Shown here: positions 43,196-54,946 of the stretch, piece by piece | How positions within the stretch are numbered: the stretch's first letter is position 1 | Layout of the letters: each line of letters begins with the position of its first letter | NCBI RefSeq assembly: GCF_005239225.2 | Contig: NC_133301.1 | Location: 6,349,157-6,413,156 of the forward strand | DNA: 64,000 nucleotides | DNA from: Populus alba | Taxonomy: Eukaryota; Streptophyta; Magnoliopsida; Malpighiales; Salicaceae | Direction: 5' to 3' | Made by a program: the position numbers and the translations under genes | The notes under the pieces: model-generated | Told to the model about the DNA's origin: nothing | The model's input: the letters and a program-made list of their open reading frames with translations, nothing else | The model's database searches: none

Positions 43196-44799
43196 AATAC
43201 CCTCACACTTAGCTCTTGCTCGTCCTCGAGAAAGGATAGGTAAAATCAAATTGAAGTTAAATTAAATCAAATCCCTGTGACTAATCTCCCAATCTCTCAT
43301 CAATATCCAAGAATATATGCATTATAAACAAGAACACAATCAAGAAGGATAAAAAGTATAAATATTCATGAATTTATTTACATGCAAACTTCAAAACTCA
43401 ATTAATTGTCGAGATTTAAATGAAATCTATGACATGCCAAAGTGATAGGTCCTCTCATTGATATACACTCCAACACTCACGTGTTTAGGGCTTATGTGTT
43501 TAAATCTCTCAAATTCAATCAATAAATATGTTCTACCATAAGCTTGCTCTTCAATCTCATCTTTATTACTGACATATTACAAGCAATGCATGTATCAAAA
43601 GGTCTTATTTTCCAGTTGTAATGGGGCTAAGGTTAAGGTGAGGTAAAAGAGAGTAAAAGAAAAGGTTCAAACCAAAAAAAGTAGAGCATTCTGAAAAATG
43701 ATATTTCAAACAAGATATTCCATCAAAGCACATAAATTTTCCATCTTTAATCACCAATGCTTAACTTCTTTTGATTTCAAGCTCTTTCAACATAAAATCT
43801 TAAGAACATAAAGGAACACTTTTTTTTTTTCTTTTTCTTATTATTTTTTTTTTACCTTTGGCAAATTTGCCCATCTTCTCATCAAGCATTACTTCTTCTT
43901 TCTTTTCACATAATTTCCAACTATAATTCCATGAGATATCACAAGTATATGCTCTACTAATCCTTGGCCAGGGAAAAAGGAAAACATATATAAAGTTAAG
44001 ACTTTTACATGAATAAAGCAAAGAAAAGATAAACAAGCTCAAAAAGGGCTCATTAAGGATAATATGCTTTAGGTTGACTTTTCGGCTTAAGTGGTTAAAA
44101 TTTCTAATGCCTTTATCATCTTCACGTATATATGTAATGCGAATGTAATCTTAATAAGATATGAAGCAAGTTCTAAAGATACATATCATTGAAAGAATGC
44201 ACAATCAAAGAATATAATGTTGAAGGCTCAAAAGCTTGCATTGGTATAACACTATAAAATCAACATGGCATATTCTCAAAGTCAATCCCTAAACTAATTA
44301 AATCTTAAAACTTGCATACACACTCCTTCAGTTGATTTATATCTTCATCTATCTCAAGTACTTCTCATATATAATACTCACATTCTCATAAACCAATAGG
44401 AGTTCAAAAGATCAAACATAGAATTTTTTTTTTTTTGGAACAACAAAGAAAATCAAAATAAGAAAACCAACATTCTCCTAATACCTCCACACTTAGAACA
44501 CAACATTGTCCTCAATGTTGAAATAAAAAAAATATATATATAGGAGAATGACAAAAATAAAGTAAAATACAAAAAATAAAAGATAAGGGAAAAAGAAAGC
44601 AAATCTGTTTTTTTTTTTTTTTTTGTGCCAGGTTGCCTCCTAGTAAGCACTTTTGTTTTATGTCATTGGCTCGACATGTTGCATGCTCATTCTTCATAGA
44701 TTGGTTCAGCTAACTCTGCAAAAGCGGTGAGTTCTGGCATCCAACCTTTATAGAAAGGTTTCAAGCAATGCCCATTGACCTTGAGTACTTTGTTGGTTT
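43196..44799 (-). other. W copy B 3' non-coding region
   Basis: Between the LTR and the coding region. It starts with a polypurine-type tract (minus strand TGTGAGGGTATT) and has long T/A runs near 43820, 44430 and 44610. It is homologous along its length to 53476-54946 of copy A. No env-like open frame is evident. Confidence 0.6.
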
Positions 44800-45267
44800 C
44801 TAAACTTGTAATTCCAACTGCACCAAAGGAAAAACATTAGAAACAACAAAGGGTATAATCCAACGAGAGTGCAACTTTCCAGGAAAAAGTTTCAAACACG
44901 AATGATAAAGAACTTTGTCTCCAACATTAAACTCTTTTCTTGTAATCATTCGGTCATGGAGACTCTTAGTCTTTTCTTTGTAAATCCTTGCATTCTCATA
45001 AGTATCATTCTGTATTTCTTCCAATGTAATTTCAATCTTTTTGGGCACCAAAAGGATAGGTGCCACCCATTCACTGTCTATGATAGGGTGAATGACTCCT
45101 GCATCATGGAGAACAGTTTGCAAAGCTTGCAAAGCCAATGCTGATTCATGCACATTATGGGGAACACATATATGCATCTCCATCTCTTTTATCTTGGTAA
45201 AATCATAGCCATAGCTCAAAGCTATGCTTAATCTATCCTCACTATCAAAATCACAAACTTGCTGCAC
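44800..45267 (-). pseudogene. W copy B: reverse transcriptase start fused to integrase tail
   Basis: The frame reads [14 protein letters not shown], the first conserved block of an Athila reverse transcriptase. It passes without a break into [20 protein letters not shown] and [18 protein letters not shown], the integrase C-terminal region that normally lies about a thousand codons downstream. The join is at the same codons as in copy A (near 45040). A frame change near 44835 destroys the last part. Confidence 0.82.
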
Positions 45268-45279
45268 ACACTTATCAAC

Positions 45280-46248
45280 TCAGTCATAACATATGATAGA
45301 ATAAACATTGCTATAAAGATATGTCATTGCATCATGAAAATTAAATTCAATGTTTTCATCTCTTACTTCCATAGACAAAGTATCCTTACCACAATCAATC
45401 TTTGTATTGATAGTTTTCAAGAATTGTCTCCCAAATAATATAGAAGTGTTGTTTGGTGAATCATAAGAATCATGTTCCATATCAAGAAAATAAAAGTCGC
45501 ATGGAATGACCAAACTATCAATCTTAACTAGGACATATTTTATCACACAAAGTGGGTAAACAAAACTACGATCCATAAGTTGTATTACAATGCTAGTTTT
45601 ATTCAAAGGCTCAAGACTAAGAGAATCATAAACATGTTTAGGCACAACACTAATGGATGCTCCTAACTTGCACAAGGCCCTTTTGAAACTAGCATTACCA
45701 ATAACACATAGGATAGTAAACGCACCTGGGTCTTTTTGCTTCAAAGGCATATTCTTTTGAACAACACTAGATACAACTTCACCCATTCTTACCATTTCAT
45801 AACCTTTCAGTTTGAAAGCTCTCTTGGTAGTACACAACTCCTTCAAGAATTTGGCATATTTTGGAATTTGCTTGATAGCATCAAGCAAGGGAATGTTGAG
45901 TTCTACTTTCTTGAAAACCTCTAAAATCTCTTTTTCTTTGTCCTCTTTCTTTGACCTAAAAGAATTCACAAGAAAGGGTAGAATTGTTTTAAAACTAGAA
46001 TTCATTGAGTGAGGAGTTAACTTTGAAGTGTTGGTCGATGTTTTAGTTTGTGGAGGAAGAGGATGTTCCTTCTTTGTACTCAATTCGATTTCTATCTCTT
46101 CTTTTTTCTCCATCTCAATTTGTTTCGACCTGTTCTCTTCAAGTTCATTCCCACTTCGCCTCTGTTGACCCGTGTTTGGATGCCTTGCCGAACTCCGATT
46201 GACATGATATTTTAACCCAGGGTACGAAAACATGTCAGGAGCCTCCAC
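45280..46248 (-). pseudogene. W copy B: gag C-terminus and protease
   Basis: The open frame begins inside a V LTR fragment, so its first ~30 residues are foreign. Native sequence includes [40 protein letters not shown] and [16 protein letters not shown]. The protease active site of Athila-type enzymes, CDLGAS in copy A, reads CKLGAS here, so the catalytic Asp is lost. It stops at 45280 after CYD, where copy A has Gln. Confidence 0.8.
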
Positions 46249-46363
46249 GTAAAATTTCAGCCCGATCCAACGGTGGGATTGAGAATTATGACTATTTCCG
46301 TAAAACTGGATAGTTGCGCATTTTACGTCAAAATCCGAATTTGACCTTGGCTGGATCGTATCA
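46159..46363 (-). mobile_element. V-family LTR terminal fragment inside W copy B
   Basis: CCTCTGTTGACCCGTG through GGATCGTATCA is the first ~205 bases of a V LTR on the minus strand. It ends exactly at the LTR terminus. It stands in place of about 945 bases of gag present in copy A (roughly 56428-57373). No target duplication is seen, so an insertion followed by deletion is likely. Confidence 0.78.
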
Positions 46364-46419
46364 GAGAATAGAGAAAAATCATGCCTTTGCTGCCCCTTTT
46401 AAAGAGAAAAGGAAAGTTT

Positions 46420-46716
46420 TCAACTTAACTTGTTCTTCTCAACTCCATTCGGTTTTATGCCAATGCAAACCATATGGAACTCCTTAAGATCAGTATGAGG
46501 ATCTTCACCTACAAGACCATTGAATGTTGGTAGCAAATGTATAAAACCATATTTGAGCTCAAAGTTTACATTATTGTCGATGTTGATGCACAATGGTTGA
46601 TTTTCCATGTTAGGAGCAACAAGCTCCTTGAGTGTTTGTTGTTGTTCAATAGCTATGGTGTTGATGCGTGCTTCCTTTCGTAACCTGTGTAAAGTGCTTT
46701 CTATTTCGAGATCCAC
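46420..46716 (-). pseudogene. W copy B: gag N-terminus
   Basis: It reads DLEIESTLHRLRKEARINTI, ENQPLCINIDNNVNFELKYG and LLPTFNGLVGEDPHTDLKEF, matching residues about 15-100 of gag in copy A. A frameshift after KPNGVEKN and then the V LTR fragment end it. Confidence 0.78.
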
Positions 46717-47115
46717 TTGTACTTGACTCTAGTTAGTAGAACGGGTTACAGGCATAAATCATTAAGAAAACTCAAAAGAAACTAACCAAACAAGAGATCG
46801 AAAATAATGAAAATTGTACGAAAATCCTTCGCTAGAAAACTAAAACTGCCTAAAAACCCTAGAAAAAAGCGGAATTTGGCCTTGATAGGGTGGGGCTAGT
46901 GGTTTATCCCTAGTCCTGTTTAAAAAGTTATTTTCCTTCAGGAAACAAAAGGCCAATACCTAATTCCATCAAAAAATTTGTTTTGAATAGAACCGCAGCT
47001 ATAAATGAACAGTACCGCAGCAAGCAAAAATTATGCTTCTCTTTTTTTTTTTAGAAACATCAGTAACAATCACAACAAATAAAAATAATAGCACAAGAAT
47101 CAACTAAAATTACTT

Positions 47116-47132
47116 TCTCGGCAACAACGCTA
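47116..47132 (-). other. W copy B primer-binding site, decayed
   Basis: TCTCGGCAACAACGCTA aligns with the tRNA-Asp-type site of copy A (CCCCGGCAACGGCGCCA) with five mismatches. It lies five bases from the LTR edge at 47138. Confidence 0.7.
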
Positions 47133-47137
47133 AAATT

Positions 47138-48734
47138 TGTTGCGATGTCACGGTCGCACAAATTAATTACCCTAGCTTTAAACACAACAAATAAGATAGT
47201 ATAGAGCAAGCAAGGGGTTGATCCCACGAGGAAGGTTCAAGTCAGATTTTTATGCTACATGATATGCAATTTGGAGGGGTTTGGACGTTATCTAAGCTGA
47301 AGCAAAAGAAAACAAAAAACTATCAAACGAAATTTAATAAAATCATAAAATTATCAAAAGACTAAACCTTGGTCACCAGCACACATCCACCTACAGTAAT
47401 CAAAACTAATCCATGGAAACAAAATATCAATTTATATTTTGAATATTTATCTCTTCTTAAAATTGGTTAGTTAACGGATCCTCCATATAACTAATCCTAA
47501 CCATCAAACAACTACAGTCGCACTAGTAATTTAATTCAATGGCAGCCTTAAGAACTAGATAAGTTAATTAATCAAGAAAACATAATTGTCAGCAGTCTAT
47601 GTTTGATTTGATTGAATGTTCTCCCTAAGATTAATAACGTAGATCTGCGACAATTATTAAACTCAGTTGCTTCACAAGTTCATATACCATAACTCCGGTA
47701 TTGATATCAAACTTAACAATAGATTGTCTACAATAATAACTTAGAGTCCGCTCTAGCAATTAAAACAAACAATCATAGGAGAACAAACATATTCATCATA
47801 TAAACTGAAAAGAAAAGGTAAAATAAATCTCACAGTTCTTGAAATCCGAAGGTTTCTGTGTCCTTGCAACCAAGAAAACGAGTTTAGCCTTGCATGTTTG
47901 TTGAACAACTAATAAAAAAGAAGGAGAAATGCATGATTTCGGGTTTCTTAGAGGAGGGGGGGTGTTTTTCTCCTCTTGGCTGGTTGCCCCCCTTCTCTTC
48001 TCTCATTCTTTTTATATCTTAGGAAACCCTAGTCTCTATTTTACAAATAGGTCCTCCCTTAAGTAGACTATTTACATTTAAGTACTTTAATAATTGTTTT
48101 CCTAAACAGGGAGAAATAGCCTTGCATGAAATCTTCAAGCTTTGACTTATAGGAGCTAAATTGCTGAAATAAAAACTTGGATATCGGTTTAGATGCTTCG
48201 AAACATAATTTGGACTCGTTTCTTCACGAAACGTATTTGCTGGCAGAATTTAGTTGTCATCTTTGAAAAATCATATCTAACTCATATAACATTTTTTATG
48301 GATTAAATATGGTGCATTTATAGGCCTTTGAGTTAGGAATATAATGAAATTGAGTTTGCATCAATGGAATTTCTATAGCTCCAGATATTCAAGTTGGAAT
48401 TGCCAAAGGTCAACATTGGCAGATTGCAAGATTTGACTTTGAAGGCTGCGATTTTCATGCTCTTCCTTATTTTATTTTCTTGAATTAGATGTCCAGAAAG
48501 GGATGGATGTTAGCTTTTGAATCACTTCATTTCAACCTCTAGAGCTCATGCTCTACACAAAATATCGACTGAACGTCAAATCTGTCAATTATCTCCAATT
48601 TCCTCCTTTTTGCATCTTTCATCCAAAGTGTCTTCAAAACATAAAACAAAGAATATCAAGGCATTTTATTTATAAAACATAGGCAAAACATAAGTTAAAT
48701 ATGGGTGAAACTATCGAATAATATGGTTGTATCA
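47138..48734 (-). repeat. W copy B, 5' LTR (1,597 bp)
   Basis: On the plus strand it runs TGTTGCGATG to GGTTGTATCA, followed by the GCATG target copy. It is the promoter-bearing LTR for the minus-strand element, with TTTTTATATC near 48010 as the likely TATA region. Confidence 0.85.
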
Positions 48735-48739
48735 GCATG

Positions 48740-49629
48740 AACCTAAGTTTTAACCCTGCAATGAAGAATAGGAGGAGAAAAACCCTGCCATCAAGATTTT
48801 CTTCATCTTTTGGTATTAAGAAATTTCAAAATGTTCAAATTGTGTGATTTGAAAATCTGAGTTTTCAACTCTATAATCAAAGTGTTTTGGATTCAATCAA
48901 AATAGTTAAGAAGTCTTTGGAAAGTTCTAGTCTAAGGGAATCACTAAAATATAGGATTTCCAATCAATTACTCTTAAAATAAGAGTTGCTAAGATAACAG
49001 GACTCCACTAGGAAAAAAAAAAGCCAAGAGAATAGCTGTATAATAGCTTAATTAGTGAGATGCAAGATTTCAAATCAATTGAGCTAGAAAAAAGAGCTAT
49101 TGATGTAATGATTTGAAATTTTCATGTAACTTTCGTATTTCTAATCATCATGTTGGAGTATAATGGGGTTATTTATTTATTTGTGTAATCTATCTAACAA
49201 TACATTTCATTATTGATCCTTTGGTTTACTAAATTTATAGTAGAGTTTCCCCTATAATTTATACTTTTTCTTAGTTCTTTTCTTATCCTCCTAGGTAACA
49301 CAATATTAAATAATTTTATTACATACATGCAGAAACCTTTAGCCACCCACTAGTTCAATTGTTTATCCATTTGATTCTTTTATATCGCTTCTCATAATTC
49401 ATCTTATATTCTTTCCCTTTTCAATAAATATAAGCCCTAGGTGTAAATTCAGTGTAAAATTGAAGAAATATTTTAAATCATATAAAGAAAATAAAATGAA
49501 TGATGTATGAATTTTGATATATAGGATTAATGGGTTGCATGGAAGGCTATAAATAAGCCTTGAATCAGTTATGTAATATTTTATTTCCTTCTCTTTTTAT
49601 AACAGTAAAACATGGATTTAATATTATGA
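48740..49629. other. Unassigned AT-rich DNA with part of a dispersed repeat
   Basis: Nothing coding is recognised. The 92 bases at 49435-49526 (starting CCCTAGGTGTAAATTC) recur at 62139-62230 in the same orientation. Confidence 0.4.
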
Positions 49630-50114
49630 ATTTTATTTTATTTTGTTAGTTATAACTCAAGACTTGTTTGGCATAATTAATAATTTGTTTTTAGCTAGGA
49701 TCCAAGGCTTGTTTAGATCAAGTTATGAGCTTTTTATTTTAAGATTTTTATAACAGTTTTGTAAGTTGGTCAAATCAGTCCACTAAGGTAGATCCATTAG
49801 GGTTAATTTTTTAAGAACTATTTAAACTTATATAACCTAAATTTTGGCAGCCATTGATGAATATTACCTTTGAATTTTTCACTTTTAACTTGTGAGAGTA
49901 ATTTTTGTATTTTTTCAGTTCTTGAACTAACTAAATCTGACTTATCAAAGATTAACTGGCTATGTGGTGTCATTTTACTTCATTGCAATAGTGTTGGTGT
50001 CTTGAGACATGTTTCTATTGTATCACACCACTATCAAATCTATTTAGACTTTTCGGGTTCAGATCTCAATCTTGATTGTGGGTTGTTTGACCATGTGATC
50101 ACGAGGTTTGTATT
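49630..50114 (+). mobile_element. Degenerate X/Z-type LTR, 3' half
   Basis: About 480 bases align with the R/U5 half of X and Z LTRs (GGATCCAAGGCTTGTTTAGATC, TTAAGAACTATTTAAACT and AATCTTGATTGTGGGTTG). They end in GAGGTTTGTATTA instead of GAGGTTCGCATCA. Many substitutions show it is old. No primer site follows. Confidence 0.7.
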
Positions 50115-51303
50115 ATTTTTGGTGTTCCACTTTTACTGTTTAAAACACTACACATATTACCATAAACTCTTATGTTTCTCTCTTCATTTTAAGCAACCAA
50201 TAATATTCCTTCAAATCTCTATACATTTTGATGCTCCCCTAGTGTATTGTTAGTCTAGATTCACAAGCCCTTCCCAGTATTTCATCTTTTAACATCTTAT
50301 CCTCAAGTAAATAAACTCTTTTTCCCAATGATATTTCTCTTTTGTCCCCACTTTTTCTTAATTGATTTTCCTTTAACAATTTAATACGATGTCATGAATT
50401 CCACTTCATTTAATTTTACCCTTGTCCATTTAATTTAATTTCCTAAATTTAATTTAATCCATTTTATTAATCGAGGGTTTACACATAAAGTAACTGGGCC
50501 ATGCAATCCATTTGCATGTTTCCAAGTATGGGGATTCATCCAAGTGATTATTCCAGTTTTTTTTGCCATTGTCCTGATATCTTGACATCCTCTTTTCCTA
50601 GGGAAGGAACACATCCCATTTCCCTCATAAATTTCATCCAATTTACTAGTGTATGATGGTCATCCTTACCTTTTTGTTCTGTTGTCCCTGACATACCTGT
50701 CACCACTACTCTTACAATCTATTACAGGTAAACAATATATGGATGTGACATGGGTGCCCAGGTGGTACCATAGGTGGAGTCCACTTGATTGTCCTTGTGA
50801 TATGATTCAAATAGTGGCATCTCTAAAAACATTAAAAGTATAAGAAGCAATGTCCCCCAAAACATCTCCTTGCCCTTATCTCCTAATAGGAGATGGGTTA
50901 GTCATGGTTTCTCTTGTAGTTCATGCCATCCTCAAAAACATTGATCTTTTTGTTAATAATTCCTTGATTTCAATTATCCAAAAGTTTGTTGAATCATAAC
51001 TAGTTGTCTTGATATCAACTGTAACAACCCCAAATTTTTCATACTCAAATACATATCACCAAGTAATTTTTTGGTAATTTTTTTTTACTTGTATTTCATG
51101 TCTTCATCTCATTTTATTACCAAGGTTTTTTACTATAATCCAACTTTTTCCATAACTTTTCCCATAATCCAACTTTTTCCATTTTCTACATGGTCTTTTA
51201 CTATGTGCATATTAACATTATTTAACGTTCATCTTTCACAACATAACGACCACTTATCATCACTCCATTTATTCAATTAACATACTTCAAATATTACGTT
51301 ACT
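50115..51303. other. Unassigned AT-rich DNA
   Basis: No gene supported. TGTAACAACCCC at about 51020 resembles the start of many plant LTRs, but no partner terminus was found. A few 60-70 codon frames lack recognisable features. Confidence 0.3.
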
Positions 51304-51805
51304 CATATTGATACAATCAAGGTAAGGTCAAATTCGGATTTTGACGTAAAATGCGCAACTATCCAGTTTTACGGAAATAGTCATAATTCTCAATCCTACC
51401 ATTGGATCGGGCTGAAATTGTACGTGGGGGCTCCTGACATGTTTTCGTACCTTGGGTTAAAATATCATGTCAATCGGAGTTCGGCAAGGCATCCAAACAC
51501 GGGTCAACAGAGGTTGTACGAGTTTTGTTATTTACTTCCTTTTGACTTGTGGACTTCCTATTTGGCTAGAATTCTTTTCCTAAAAGGATGCGGCAGCTTA
51601 TTTTGGGAATCTCCTAGTTCTACAAAAATCTTTAATGGGCTTCAACATAGTTTCCAAGTGTGGCAAGGATTCATAAATGTTTCAGAATCCTTTTCTTATA
51701 AGGATTCCTTATTCATCCTAGCTACAAAAAGAAAACAAGATTTCAGAACTAATTCTACCTTCAAATTTGATTCTCCTAGCTTATATAGGACTTCTAAAGG
51801 GCTAC

Positions 51806-53475
51806 TGTTGCGATGTCGCGGTCGCACAAATTAATTACCCTAGCTTAAAACACACAACACAAGATAGTATAGAGCAAGCAAGGGGTCGATCCCACGAGGA
51901 AGTTTGAAGTCAGATTTTTATGTTGTACGTTATGTAATTGGGGGGGTTTGGTTTGTGATTATCTAAAATATAGAAGAAATTAAACTAGCAAACAAAATCA
52001 ATTGAAACTGAAATATATCAAGAAAACAAACCTTGGTTGCAAGCACACACCACCAACGGAAATTAGAACCGATCCTTGAAACGAAACTCCAGTTTATATT
52101 ATGAATTTTATCTTTTCTTAATATTGGTTAATTAACGGATCCGCCGTATAACTATCCCTAACCAACAAACAATCACAGTGTCCGCACTAATGATTTAATC
52201 CAATGGCAGCCTTAAGATCTAGATAAATTCATTAATCTTAACAACCAAGTTGTCAATTTGTGTTGCTATGATCGAATGTTCTCCCTAAGTTTAATAACGT
52301 AGTTCCGCTACAATTATCAAGCTTAGTTGCTTCACAAGTTTATATACCACAACTCCGGTTTTGATATCAAACTTAGCAATAGATTGTTCACAATAATAAC
52401 TTAGAGTCCGCTCTAGCAATTAAGATAAACAATCATAGGAAATATGCATAGGAAAACAAACATACTCATTCATAACATAAACTGAAAATAAAAGGAAGAA
52501 TAAATCTCACGGTTCTTGAAATCCGAAGGTTTGTTGTGTCCTTGCAACCAAGAAAACGAGCTTAGCCTTGCATATCTATTGAACAACTACTCCTAAAGAT
52601 GAAAGAATACATAATTTCTGATTTGTAGAGAGGAGAGTTTTTGTTTCTTCACTTCTTCTTCTTCTTTTTTCTCTCTACCTCCTTCTACTCACCCTCTATT
52701 TATACACAAATTGTAAGTAAGAAAATATCAAAGCTCAAGTGTGAACATCAATAGATGGTGGTAGTGTGAAGGCTGCTGGCTGCTGGCTGCTGGCTTGAGG
52801 TTGGTGGCTGCCATGAGGTTGGTGGCTGCCTTGAGGTTGGTGGCTGCCTTGAGGTTGGTGGCTGCCTTCCTTGACCTTCTAGAATATTTACTAGAGGAGC
52901 TAAATTGCTGGTCGGTTTGGATGCTTCTAGATGAAATTTGGATTCGTTTCTTCACGCAACCTGCTTGCTGGCAGAATTCAGCTGTCATCTTTGAAAAATC
53001 ATATATCCCTCATATGACATCGTTTTTGGCTGAAATTTGGAGCGTTTATAGATCTTTGAGTAAGGAATCCAACAAAATTGAGTTTGCATCAATTGGACTT
53101 CTGAAGCTCCAGATATTGAATTTTGAATGGGCAAAGGTCAACATTGGCAGACTGCGAGATTTGACTTTGAAGGATGTGATTTCCATGATCTTTCTCTTTT
53201 TATTTTTCTTGCATTACATTTCCAAAAAGGTATGGATGTTAGCTTTTTAATGCCACTGGAATCACTTCATTTCGATCTCTGGAACTCACGCTCTGCACAA
53301 AATACCGACTGAACGTCAAATCTGCCAATTACCTCCAATTTACTCCTTTTTGCATATTTCATCCAAAAATGCCTTCAAAACATAAAACAAAGAATATCAA
53401 GGCATTTTATATAAATAACATATGCAAAACACTAGTTAAATGCGGGTGAAACTATCGAATAATATGGTTACATCA
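51806..53475 (-). repeat. W copy A, 3' LTR (1,670 bp)
   Basis: TGTTGCGATG to GGTTACATCA on the plus strand. The TATA-like box (plus strand TATTTATA) is at 52697-52704. A minisatellite of GGCTGCT and GAGGTTGGTGGCTGCC-like units is at about 52770-52868. Confidence 0.9.
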
Positions 53476-54946
53476 AATACCCCCACACTTAGCTCTTGCT
53501 CGTCCTCGAGAAAGGATAAATAAAATTAAAATGAAAATAACTATGATCAATTTCTTAATCTCCCATCAATGTCTAAGAGTACAAGCATTATAAACAAGAA
53601 TACAATCATGAAGGATAAATAATATAATTCTCATGAATTTATTTACATGCAAACTTCAAAACTCAATCAATCGTCTGGATTTAAATGAAATCTATGCCAT
53701 GCCAAAGTGATAGGTCCTCTCATTGATATACACTCCAACACTCATGTGTTTAGGGTTTATGTGTTTAAATCTCTCAAATTCAATCAAAGAGTATGTTCTA
53801 CCATAAGCTTGCTTTTCAATCTCATCTCCATTAGCAACTTATTACAAGTATTATATGAATCAAAAGGTCTTATTTTCCGGTTGTAATAGGGCTGAGGTTA
53901 AGGTGAGGTAAAAGAAAGTAAAAGGAAAGGTTCAAACCAAAGAAAGTAGAGCATTTTGAAAAATAATACTTCAAACAATATAATTCCATTAAAGCACATA
54001 AATTTTTCATCTTTAATCACAAATGCTTAACTCCTTTTGATTTCAAGCTCTTTCAACATAAAACCTTAAGAACATAAAGGAATACTTTTTTTTTCTTTTT
54101 TCTTTTTCTTTTTTTTTTTCTTCGACAACTTTGCCCATTTTTTCATCAAGCATCACTTCTTTGTTTTCATATAATTTCCAACCATAATTCCATGAAATAT
54201 TACAAGTATATGCTCTACTAATCCTTGGCCAGGGGAAAAGAAAAACATATATAAAGTTAAGGCTTATACATGGATAAAGCAAAAAAAGATAACCAAGCTC
54301 AAAACGGGTTCACTAAGGATAATATGCTTTAGGTTGGCTTTTTGGCTTGAGGGGTTAAAATTCCTAATGCCTTTATCATCTTCATGTAATGGGATATAAT
54401 CTCAATAAGATATGAAGCAAGTTCTAGAGATACTTATCATTGAAAGAATGCACACTCAAAGAATATAATTTTGAAGGCTCAAAAGCTTGCATTTGTATAA
54501 CACTATAAAGTCAACATGGCATATTCTCAAAGTCAATCCCTAAACCAATTAAACCTTAAAATTTGCATGCATACTCCTTCATTTGATTTATATCTTCATC
54601 TATCTCAATTAATTCTCATACATAATACTCATATTCTCAAAAACCAATGGGAGTTAAAAAGATCAAAATTTGTGTTTTTTTTTTTTTTTTTTTTTTTAAG
54701 AACAACAAAGAAAATTAAAATAAGAAAACCAAAATTCTCTCAATACCCCCACACTTAAAACACAACATTGTCCTCAATGTTGAAATAAAAGCAAAGGAAC
54801 ATAAGAGAATGACAAAGATAAAGTAAAATACGAAAAATAAAAGATAAGGAAAAAGAAAGCAAATCTGATTTTTTTTTTCTTTTTGTGCTGGGTTGCCTCC
54901 CAGTAAGCGCTTTTGTTTTATGTCATTGGCTCGACATATTGCATGC
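53476..54946 (-). other. W copy A polypurine tract and 3' non-coding region
   Basis: The minus strand next to the LTR reads AGTGTGGGGGTATT (about 53476-53489), the usual Athila-type purine tract. The rest is non-coding with long T runs near 54090-54120 and 54680-54700. A second G-rich motif (minus strand AGTGTGGGGGTATT, about 54743-54756) lies further in and could be an internal purine tract. No env-like gene is seen. Confidence 0.65.

Larger units (their letters stand above)
41580..48734 (-). mobile_element. W element copy B: Athila-like, non-autonomous, TSD GCATG
   Basis: GCATG lies at 41575-41579 and 48735-48739. The LTRs (41580-43195 and 47138-48734) begin TGTTGCGATG and end with ATCA on the plus strand. 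Gag is partly replaced by a piece of V LTR. Protease is present, and the first codons of reverse transcriptase are joined to the integrase tail with nothing between. The LTRs have diverged visibly and the tRNA-Asp primer site has about five mismatches, so this copy is much older than copy A. Confidence 0.9.

Noticed and set aside
52795..53250. Plus-strand frame with repeated MRLVAALRLVAA
   Set aside because: This is the W LTR minisatellite translated; the same frame recurs in the other LTR at 59163.
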